From NCBI GenBank assembly GCA_017937685.1, contig JAGBDD010000096.1:1-50895 (forward strand): 50,895 nucleotides of DNA, given 5' to 3'. This DNA comes from Thermoguttaceae bacterium. Its GTDB lineage: Bacteria; Planctomycetota; Planctomycetia; Pirellulales; Thermoguttaceae. Below, piece after piece: positions 1-6,471 of the stretch; within the stretch, counting starts at the first letter, position 1, and every line of letters begins with the position of its first letter. A program made the translations under genes and the position numbers. The notes under the pieces were generated by a model. The model was not told the DNA's origin. It was given only the letters and a program-made list of their open reading frames with translations, and made no database searches.

Positions 1-1
1 C

Positions 2-175
2 GCGTTGCGCCAATTCCTCGCCGCCGCGAACAAAATCGCCGCGCAACGCAAAAACCTGCAAACCGCGAAAGGTCGCTTGCGCTCCATTCAAGACGAGAAC
101 GTAACGTCCGACGCCGGGACGCTTTACGACGAATACTGGGGCTACGTCGACGAAGACGAGTTCGACGAGGCGTAA
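2..175 (+). CDS. C-terminal end of an unidentified protein (partial)
   Basis: An open frame enters from the left edge and ends at TAA 173-175, leaving 57 residues. The fragment has a basic, helix-prone first half (ANKIAAQRKNLQTAKGRLR) and a very acidic, aromatic tail ending in DEDEFDEA. No family is recognisable from so little. Codon use is like the rest of the window. A gap of about 160 bp separates it from the next gene, so it need not share a transcript. It may belong to the same accessory region as the next two genes, but that is inference. Confidence 0.5.
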   Translation, partial: ALRQFLAAANKIAAQRKNLQTAKGRLRSIQDENVTSDAGTLYDEYWGYVDEDEFDEA

Positions 176-335
176 CCGCGCCTTGCTCCCGTGAATCGAT
201 TTTAAGCGACGCGTTGTAAAAGGCAACGACGCCAAGTCGCTCCAACCGCAAGCGTCGGGGAGCAAGTCGCCCAAACAACCGCGCTAATGGAGAAGGTTTT
301 AAGACGATAAACGGCAACGGATTAAGGAGGAAGAA

Positions 336-1706
336 ATGAACGCCGAAAAGCCTTTTTCGCTGGAAAATTTCGACGAGTTTCAATTGGAAATCGTCCGGCG
401 CCCGATCGAAGAGATTGCCGCGTTTTATCGAGAACACGTCAAGCGCGTTTCCTGCGTCGCACTTCCGCCCGAAGCGCTTGCGGAGGCCTTCGAGGAATTG
501 TATCCCGCCGACTACAGACAAAAAATGACGATAAGATACGGTTTCTCGCCGGTTAGCGCGCCCGACGTTTCCGTCTCTTTCACGCCGCGCAGTAACGGAC
601 TAGTGTTGCGAGCCGGCGGGGCGAGAACCGGCAAAACGTCGGTTTTTAACTTGCGTTACGCGAAGTCGAACGGCTATATTTGCGAATTGCGCGAAGATGA
701 AGAATCGTGGCGCGACTCCAAATTATTGCGTTTAGTGCGCGTTATGTACGACGGTCGCAACGTTTTTTGGCAGGAGGGCGAGCCGTATCCGTTCGAGCGC
801 GTCGAGCAGTACTCCGGCCGTAAAATCAAGCGCCGATTTACTTTAACCGACGCGCTCGACTATTTGACGCAACTTGGTTTTCCCGTCCGCGACGCGGATT
901 TTCTGAAACCGGCGGGACGGCTGTATCGTTGGCAAGACGACCGAGCGATCGCCTGGCAACAACGCTACGAGGCGTCGTTAGCGGCGAAAGAGGCCGAACG
1001 GCGCCGGTTCGCGACCTCGCCGGAGGGGAAACTCAAAAGCGCTTTGACGCGCCGCGTCGAAAAACTGTTCGCGCAAATGTTGGAGCCGCTTGGGTTTAAA
1101 CGAGACAAAGACGACGCGCAAACTTGGACGCGAAGGGCGGAAATCTTGCGTCATACCTGTTGGTTTAGCGACGTCGACGGCGAGTTGAGCGTCTACTGCG
1201 GTTGCGGGCCCGTTTCGAGTTTCGCTTGCTGGGCGAACGCTCCGAGCGACGCGGCGTCGCAAAGGAAGTTGAAGCGTTTTTGGAAGGGCCTGCGCGACGA
1301 AGAGGAAGAAGGCTGGGCGTCGCGCGGCGAACGTAAGTCGTGGAACGGCTTGCCGAAAAGCGAAGCGGAAGTCGACGCGATTTTAACCGACGTCGCAAAA
1401 TTTTTGCGCGATACGGCGTCGCCGTTTTTCCGTCGATTCGCGACGGCCGCCGACTTCCTGCGCGAGTACGACGAAGGGCTTATCGACAAAAATTTCTTCG
1501 ACGTCGACGAGGAATTTTGGCAAGACTTTTACCTTGCGCTAACGCGTTTTCACGTCGGCGCTTACGAAGAGGCCGCGTCGACGTTCGAAGCGGCGGTCGA
1601 GCGCGTCGAAAGGAGCCCGAAAGGCGTTAAAAAGGGGATGGAACTCGCCGTCGAAGCCGCGCGAATCGCCGCCGACTGCATACGACGCCGCGCCGATTTT
1701 GATTGA
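336..1706 (+). CDS. Hypothetical protein, possible DUF4304-like C-terminal half
   Basis: A 456-aa soluble protein with no signal peptide or membrane segment. The ATG at 336 follows a strong Shine-Dalgarno site (AAGGAGG, 324-330). Residues 1-210 are mixed alpha/beta and I do not recognise them. Residues about 230-310 (KLFAQMLEPLGFKRDKD, a Trp/Thr/Arg-rich strand, then a CGCG loop) resemble the 'plGFkr..tf.R' pattern of DUF4304-type proteins. The last 100 residues look helical and repeat-like (YEEAASTFEAAVERV). A GGARTGKT stretch near residue 93 matches Walker A by pattern only and has no Walker B partner. It lies next to a WD40-like gene and a tRNA-linked mobile element, so it may be cargo of an older island. 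Function unknown. Confidence 0.8.
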   Translation: MNAEKPFSLENFDEFQLEIVRRPIEEIAAFYREHVKRVSCVALPPEALAEAFEELYPADYRQKMTIRYGFSPVSAPDVSVSFTPRSNGLVLRAGGARTGKTSVFNLRYAKSNGYICELREDEESWRDSKLLRLVRVMYDGRNVFWQEGEPYPFERVEQYSGRKIKRRFTLTDALDYLTQLGFPVRDADFLKPAGRLYRWQDDRAIAWQQRYEASLAAKEAERRRFATSPEGKLKSALTRRVEKLFAQMLEPLGFKRDKDDAQTWTRRAEILRHTCWFSDVDGELSVYCGCGPVSSFACWANAPSDAASQRKLKRFWKGLRDEEEEGWASRGERKSWNGLPKSEAEVDAILTDVAKFLRDTASPFFRRFATAADFLREYDEGLIDKNFFDVDEEFWQDFYLALTRFHVGAYEEAASTFEAAVERVERSPKGVKKGMELAVEAARIAADCIRRRADFD

Positions 1707-1806
1707 CGTAATGTAATTATAACGGGAAAAAAAGAAAGAAATTTCGACCTTGGAATAAGTTGCGCCAAAATGTAGCGATATTAACGTAAAACGAGGAACG
1801 TCGCCG

Positions 1807-2847
1807 ATGAAACGTATTGTCGCGCAAGAACTTGACCCTTCACCGATATGGCCTCATACCTTGAAATATCATCCGGTTTCGGGCGCTTTGATCGCAACGG
1901 GCGCCGTTCCAGGCGAGGAAGGAGGACATTATGTCGCCGTTTGGACGGAGAAAACGTCGAAGCCGACGCAATATTATAAGCGCGAGCGCCCCTGCGACGA
2001 AGGAACGGAGTTCGCGTTTTCTTGCGACGGCAAATTGGCGGCGATCGCGTCGGCTTGTAAAGGCGATAAAATATGTGTTTACGACGCAACGACGTTCGCG
2101 CTGTTGAAGACCGTTCCTCTGTTCCAACCGCCTTACAAAAAGACGCCTTCCGGAGTAACCGTCAAGTCGTGCTGGATTTCCGCCGAGCCCGTTTTTTCGC
2201 CCGAGAAAACGCGGGAAACGTCGCTCATAATTCCCGACGCCTCCGGTTATTTAAGGTTATGCAATGTCGCGACGGGACAAGTCAAAGAATACATCGGGTT
2301 GCGTAACGGGACGATGATAAATTTCTTTGCGTTCCTTACGTTAAATAACGATGCCTTGTCGCAAGCGAACGACGCGTCGGGCGGCGTTCCTAACCGTTGG
2401 ATTGTCGGCGGCGTCGACCGTTTGAGCGTCGGAGGGCCCGAGTCGAACGCGGCGACGACGTATTTTTTCAAAGACGATATGTCTTGGGAACACGTATGGT
2501 TAGGAAAACGACGTCGCGTCCTAAGCGTCGCGGCGCGAGGGCCGAAGGAGGGGCGAGGCAAAATCGTTATTCGGCCCGAAACCTTGGACGGCCCGCGCGA
2601 AGAATCCTTTCAGAAGATTCCCGGAACGGTCGCCTTCTTGCGTTATTCCGAGCGCGACGATTTGGTCGCAATGGCCCTAACCGGCGGCAGTATATTGCTT
2701 TGGGACGTAAAAACGCGTTCTCTTTTCGGCAAAATTCCAAGCGGCGGCGACCTTATTCGGGCGATGGAGTTTTCGCCCGTCGAATCGTCGCTGACTGTTT
2801 TATACGCGAACAACCGAATTATCGATTATAAGTACGACGTCTCTTGA
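1807..2847 (+). CDS. WD40-like beta-propeller protein
   Basis: A 346-aa cytoplasmic protein built of short beta strands. Blade-like signatures include the N-terminal HTLKYHPVSGALIATG, FAFSCDGKLAAIASACKGDKICVYDATT near residue 70, and ILLWDVKTRSLFGKIPSGG near residue 300 followed by AMEFSPVESSLTVLYANN. These fit degenerate WD40 repeats, which usually act as protein-binding scaffolds. There is no catalytic motif, signal peptide or kinase domain. The ATG at 1807 has a GAGGA site about 10 bases upstream. It is 100 bp downstream of the 456-aa gene on the same strand and could be co-transcribed. The ligand is unknown. The propeller assignment is fairly sure, the role is not. Confidence 0.75.
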   Translation: MKRIVAQELDPSPIWPHTLKYHPVSGALIATGAVPGEEGGHYVAVWTEKTSKPTQYYKRERPCDEGTEFAFSCDGKLAAIASACKGDKICVYDATTFALLKTVPLFQPPYKKTPSGVTVKSCWISAEPVFSPEKTRETSLIIPDASGYLRLCNVATGQVKEYIGLRNGTMINFFAFLTLNNDALSQANDASGGVPNRWIVGGVDRLSVGGPESNAATTYFFKDDMSWEHVWLGKRRRVLSVAARGPKEGRGKIVIRPETLDGPREESFQKIPGTVAFLRYSERDDLVAMALTGGSILLWDVKTRSLFGKIPSGGDLIRAMEFSPVESSLTVLYANNRIIDYKYDVS

Positions 2848-3006
2848 TAAACGGAACCGACGCAATTAAAGGGGATACGTCGCGTTGCGAGAGTTGGGCG
2901 GAATTTGGGACGCTCCATCGCGTTGGGATTTTATCGCGGCGGCTTCCAAAAACGTTTAGCGTTGTCAAAAAAATTGAATTTCGGAAGAGCGACCGCGCCG
3001 TCTCGA
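2848..3006. other. Intergenic stretch left of the integrase relic
   Basis: No gene or convincing promoter is visible. The homology to the integrase 3' region seen from about 3007 onward does not continue into this stretch, so this is probably where an older element was truncated. Confidence 0.4.
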
Positions 3007-3404
3007 TTTAGGAGATAGTAGACGGCGCTTCTTCGGCGCCTCGACGAAAATTTTGCCAAAAGCGCTCCTGTTTTGCCCTCAAACGCCCCTGATAAGAAGA
3101 AAAACGGCGCGACCGGGCGACATTCGGCAAGAAAGCGGCGTCGAAAAACGCGTCGGCGACTTGGAATTATCCGTCATGTTTGGATTTAATCGAAGAGGAG
3201 TTAAGCAACATAATTAACGCTCCTGAAAGCGATTACGACCCGGAAGACCCATTTTTCGACGAAAACGAACCGACGCCGTTTGAACGGGGATACGAGAAAA
3301 TTTTAGCGATTATAAAAGCGGCGAAAGAGGGAGAAGAACGCTTGTACGAGTATGTTCGCCGACAAGCGGAGTTTCTCGGAATTATAGGGAAGCACGCCCG
3401 GGGG
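3007..3404 (+). pseudogene. Relic of an integrase 3' end (related to the 6472-8064 integrase)
   Basis: About 400 bp align with the 3' end of the intact integrase gene at 7600-8037. Matching blocks include the GACGAAAATTTTGCC segment, TTCGGCAAGAAAGCGGCG, and a protein block (EDPFFDE.EPTPFERGY then IKAAKEGEERL and EYVR.QAEFLGI.GKHARG) about three-quarters identical. A one-base loss near 3056 and a gap of about 35 bp near 3110 break the frame, and no catalytic core is present. From about 3115 to 3404 the frame matches the intact gene and is then joined at the att core to unrelated sequence, continuing open to 3605. This is best read as the tail of an earlier integrase split by a later insertion at the same att site. 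Confidence 0.8.
3387..3404 (+). repeat. attL core, 18-bp direct repeat
   Basis: GGGAAGCACGCCCGGGGG, identical to 8020-8037. To the left lies the integrase relic. To the right the sequence diverges at once (TTGTTTGAG here, GAATCGAAC at the right copy), which places the element boundary. Confidence 0.85.
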
Positions 3405-3550
3405 TTGTTTGAGATTTCGGCGTTACTGTTTGAAATTACTAGACTTCTGGATTCTGTTAAGATTAAAAAGGCACGTGAAAACGCCCTTCTGCTAGATATT
3501 TCGGCGCTGCGAGAGGGTTCGCAAGCGTCTTTCTTGACCTGCTCTCTGCC

Positions 3551-3771
3551 GCCCCCTCCGTCGCCGTTTCGGTCGCTCGCCAAACAGGCGCGAGAACGAT
3601 TTTGATAACGCAACGTTCAGCGGAGCGCCGCAAAATTTGCGCGACTCAAAAAAAATCAAAATTTTTTCGCGAAAAAATTTTTAAGGCGAAGCCGCTTTTT
3701 TTTGACCAAGCGGAAATTTTGTAGAGCGGAGCGAGCCGCGCCCGGGCGACCGAAACGGAGACGGAGGGGGC
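3551..3771. repeat. 26-bp inverted repeat with a 24-bp palindrome between the arms
   Basis: The arms at 3551-3576 and 3746-3771 are reverse complements with one mismatch in 26 (GCGACCGAAACGG, then C or A, then the rest). Between them, 3658-3681 is a perfect 24-bp palindrome of A/T runs around CGCG, almost exactly central. No gene occupies the interval. The block sits just upstream of rep at the left end of the element. A rolling-circle origin, a single-strand origin or a Rep operator are all possible. The sequence shows the symmetry only. Confidence 0.7.
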
Positions 3772-3899
3772 CCCCCTCTGTTGTTGGCGAGGGAGCGGAA
3801 AACCGGCAAGCGCGAACCGCCGAACCGCTCCGCGCCGCCTTCGGGTCGAATTGGAAAGAAGAATTTCGAGAGGTTTTAAACCTGTTCAAAGGTAAGACA

Positions 3900-5597
3900 A
3901 TGAGAAAAGGCAATAAGATTTTCGAGACGCTCGACGAAAACTTCGAGCGTAAGAACTCCATCGTTTTCAAGGGTTACGTCAAGCCGAACGAAGAAGCGGC
4001 GTTAGACGAACTGTTCGCGATTCCACAATCGGTCGCGTCTTCCCTGTTGGACGGAATGCAAAATTTGTCTTCCGAGACCGGCGCGGCGGGGGCCCCCCGC
4101 GAGCGCGTTAGTCGTCTTCGCGGGGGTGCGTCCGCGTCGGGAGTCGGCGGCTCTTGCCCCCCGACAACTAACAGGGGGGCTTCTAAACGTATTACCTCGA
4201 CCTTTACACCTTCATACCCCGACGGCTCGACTCGCGACGGTTCCGCGAAACGTCCCGGAGCGGAGTTTAACGACTTTTCTAACGTCTATTATTACGGCGG
4301 TTACGACGGCGGCTGTGAAGTCGGCTACTTCGGAAAATGGGAAGACCCGGAATCGAGCGTTTCGTTTTACAACCTTTTGAAGCCTCAACTGGCCGCCTTG
4401 AAGGAGCAAGCGACGAAGAGCGAAGGCGAAGCGCTCGCGGTTATCAACCTCGGCGGCGTCGATTTTGTCGTCGGCCCGCGCGGTTCCGGCGGTCGCGGTT
4501 GCACCTACGCTTATATCCTTAAAGGCGAAGGGTTTACGTTGCTTATACACGAGAACCCAAACGGCGGGATTCAACCGGTTCGCGTTCATTTCGGCTTTTC
4601 GGCGTTGCACGACAAGAACTTTTTCGCCGAGGTCGAGCGCGTTGAAAAAATCTTAACGGATATTGGTTTTGAAATCGAACGTTCGGTTATAAGTCGCGTC
4701 GATTTGCAGGTTACGCTGACCGTCGACCCTCAAATTCTATTTACGGCAATCCGTAACGGTCAAGCGGTAACGTCGGCGCGTACTTTTAGCGACAACGGCA
4801 AAAACGGACGCTTGGAGACGATGACCTTCGGAAAAGATACGCAAATTTGTATTTACGATAAGGCGCAAGAGCTTCTAGACAAACAAGATACGGAGAAGAC
4901 GGCGGCGGTCGTCTCGAAATTTCCCGACGGCTTTTCTCATCTTACCCGCGTCGAGTATCGTTTGCGTCGCGACGCGTTGAAGAATTTGGAAATCCATTCG
5001 TTGCAAGACTTAAAAGAGCGAGAAGCCGACTTGCTCGATCATCTTACGGGCCGCTGGTTCCGGATTCTGAATTGTCGACCGACGAAGGGCAACGAAACGC
5101 GTTACAAGGCGCACCCGGTTTGGAAGCTCGTAACTTACGCCTTTAAAACGGTTTTCGACGAACAAAACAACGTCGACGAAGGCGACAAAAAGAAGCGAGG
5201 ACGCCGCGACCCGAACGTCGTTCGCTGCGAACCGGAGGAACTTAAAAGTCAAGCGGTCGGCGTTTTGGCGAGTTACTTAGCGCGAAAATACGGCGGTAAA
5301 AACGATATAAACGAGGTGAGGCGCTACTTATTGGAGCTTGTGGAACTCAATTTGCCGCAAATATTTAAGAAGATGAATTATCGAGCGCGCAAGACGGAGC
5401 TTGAAAAGGGCGTATACGTCGAGTCGTCGGACTCGCTCGCCGAGATGGCGGAAACTTCGGGCGGTTTCGGTTTCGACGATTGCGGCGGCGGTCGGTCGAG
5501 CGTTTTGGATTGGCTGAAAGGGTCGGTCGTCGCGAACCCGGCAAAGCGGCTTCCGACGTTGTTTCCGACTCCCGATCCCGCGCCGGTTCCATTTTAG
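3900..5597 (+). CDS. Replication initiation protein, Rep_trans/'replication initiation factor' type
   Basis: A 565-aa protein from the ATG at 3900. The frame is open back to a TTG at 3702, but that part is compositionally biased and falls in the G/C-run hairpin region, and AAAGG lies just before the ATG. The core fits Rep proteins of the pT181/MobT-related family: RVHFGFSALHD, SRVDLQVTLTVD, then FGKDTQICIYDKAQELLDK, and a strand FSHLTRVEYRLRRDALKNLE, followed by the WFRILN...RYKAHPVWKLV block. Such proteins nick a double-strand origin to start rolling-circle replication. Residues about 60-110 are low-complexity Gly/Ser/Pro and coincide with G- and C-run hairpins in the DNA, an apparent insertion. 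It heads the element's gene set, and the next gene starts 6 bp after its stop. Confidence 0.75.
   Translation: MRKGNKIFETLDENFERKNSIVFKGYVKPNEEAALDELFAIPQSVASSLLDGMQNLSSETGAAGAPRERVSRLRGGASASGVGGSCPPTTNRGASKRITSTFTPSYPDGSTRDGSAKRPGAEFNDFSNVYYYGGYDGGCEVGYFGKWEDPESSVSFYNLLKPQLAALKEQATKSEGEALAVINLGGVDFVVGPRGSGGRGCTYAYILKGEGFTLLIHENPNGGIQPVRVHFGFSALHDKNFFAEVERVEKILTDIGFEIERSVISRVDLQVTLTVDPQILFTAIRNGQAVTSARTFSDNGKNGRLETMTFGKDTQICIYDKAQELLDKQDTEKTAAVVSKFPDGFSHLTRVEYRLRRDALKNLEIHSLQDLKEREADLLDHLTGRWFRILNCRPTKGNETRYKAHPVWKLVTYAFKTVFDEQNNVDEGDKKKRGRRDPNVVRCEPEELKSQAVGVLASYLARKYGGKNDINEVRRYLLELVELNLPQIFKKMNYRARKTELEKGVYVESSDSLAEMAETSGGFGFDDCGGGRSSVLDWLKGSVVANPAKRLPTLFPTPDPAPVPF
4085..4180. repeat. G/C-run hairpins inside the rep N-terminal region
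   Basis: GCGGGGGCCCCCCGC near 4086-4100 is almost self-complementary. At 4156-4180 a perfect 7-bp stem (GCCCCCC / GGGGGGC) encloses the loop GACAACTAACA. The complement of that loop (TGTTAGTTGTC) resembles CTGTTGTTGG after a C run at 3771-3788, so the motif seems to occur twice in opposite orientation. They encode the low-complexity part of Rep. Confidence 0.5.
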
Positions 5598-5603
5598 TAA
5601 GCT

Positions 5604-5870
5604 ATGGACTGGCAACAGATAAAGAAGCGCGTTTCGCTCGTCGAGATACCTGGAATGGAGCCTTTCGACGTTCGCGACAAGATGGCGCAATATATGGCGA
5701 CTATCGCCGAAAATCGACGCCGCTTCGCCGAACGCAAGCCGCGCTATTTGAACGGTCTGCCGGTCGACGAACCGGACGACGAAGACGCGCCCTTGTACCC
5801 GCCGCCCCTTCCGCCAATACGCCGGAAGCGTCGACCGCCCGCGACGTTGTTCGATTGGAACGATTTTTGA
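5604..5870 (+). CDS. Small hypothetical protein of the integrated element
   Basis: 88 residues, ATG at 5604, six bases after the rep stop, so translation is probably coupled to rep. The N-terminal half is helical and charged (WQQIKKRVSLVE, MAQYMATIAENRRRF). The second half holds an acidic patch (DEPDDEDA), a proline-rich run (PPPLPPI) and a basic stretch (RRKRRPPA) before a terminal FDWNDF. It has no membrane segment and no known domain that I recognise. Its position suggests an accessory replication or copy-control role, but nothing in the sequence proves it. Confidence 0.6.
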   Translation: MDWQQIKKRVSLVEIPGMEPFDVRDKMAQYMATIAENRRRFAERKPRYLNGLPVDEPDDEDAPLYPPPLPPIRRKRRPPATLFDWNDF

Positions 5871-5900
5871 AAAAAATCTAGCGTCTTGCGAAACGCCCGC

Positions 5901-5929
5901 TTGACGGATAGGATTTTATCGGGTATTAT
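5901..5929 (+). promoter_or_regulatory. Sigma-70 type promoter for the RHH-integrase pair
   Basis: TTGACG (5901-5906), a 17-bp spacer, then TATTAT (5924-5929). It lies in the gap after the rep transcript and about 100 bases before the RHH start. It is one of the best-formed promoters in the window, so integrase can be transcribed independently of rep. Confidence 0.7.
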
Positions 5930-6036
5930 GTGGTTTGGGTTGCTATCGCGCATTATGGAAGCGCTGAAATAGTAGATGAAATTAGTAGTGATAGTGAATA
6001 AGAAAAATTTGAAAACGAAGTAGCTAAAATAATAAA

Positions 6037-6444
6037 ATGACGGTAAAGAAGAGAAAAAATAAAATCTCCATTTCCGTGACGATAGACCCAATTTCGTATA
6101 AACGCGCTAGAAAACTTGTCGACGCAGGGAAACGTGAAAACGTTTCGCGAATTGTTGACGAGTGCTTGAGCGGCTATTTGCACATTATCGAAGCGAATTG
6201 TGGAAGTAAGTTTGTTCCAGCGGAAAACAAACGAAGTTTCACGGAAGCTATTATCGCGATGATAAAAGCGGTAACGGACGCCGATTTGCTCGGCGAAACG
6301 CTCGCGCTTTGTTACGACAAAAAGCTGGTTCAAGAGCAAGTCAAGAAATTAGGCGAATTTTGTCAAAATCGTTACGGCGAAGACGGCGAAGAAGACAACG
6401 ACGAGGATATTAGCGCGGAGGAAGAGGAAATAGAGTTGAAATAG
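6037..6444 (+). CDS. Ribbon-helix-helix-like DNA-binding protein
   Basis: 135 residues from ATG 6037, with no clear Shine-Dalgarno site. Residues 8-48 (KISISVTIDPISYKRARKL, then a turn, then SRIVDECLSGYL) have the strand-helix-helix pattern of CopG/Arc-type repressors. A middle helical part follows (EAIIAMIKAVTDADLLGE), and the C-terminus is strongly acidic (EDGEEDNDEDISAEEEE). It is 27 bp upstream of integrase and behind a strong promoter. A repressor of the integrase operon or a directionality factor would fit, but this is inference from position. Confidence 0.65.
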   Translation: MTVKKRKNKISISVTIDPISYKRARKLVDAGKRENVSRIVDECLSGYLHIIEANCGSKFVPAENKRSFTEAIIAMIKAVTDADLLGETLALCYDKKLVQEQVKKLGEFCQNRYGEDGEEDNDEDISAEEEEIELK

Positions 6445-6471
6445 AAGAAAGTATTGCAATAGGCGTAAATT

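Noticed and set aside
612..636. Walker A motif in the 456-aa protein
   Set aside because: GGARTGKT matches by pattern but has no Walker B, no suitable fold around it and follows a strand not typical of P-loops.
3180..3605. 141-aa ORF as an independent gene
   Set aside because: Its start is a TTG inside homology to the integrase, the upstream homologous frame is broken, and it fuses relic to element left end at the att core. It is better explained as a chimera of two histories.
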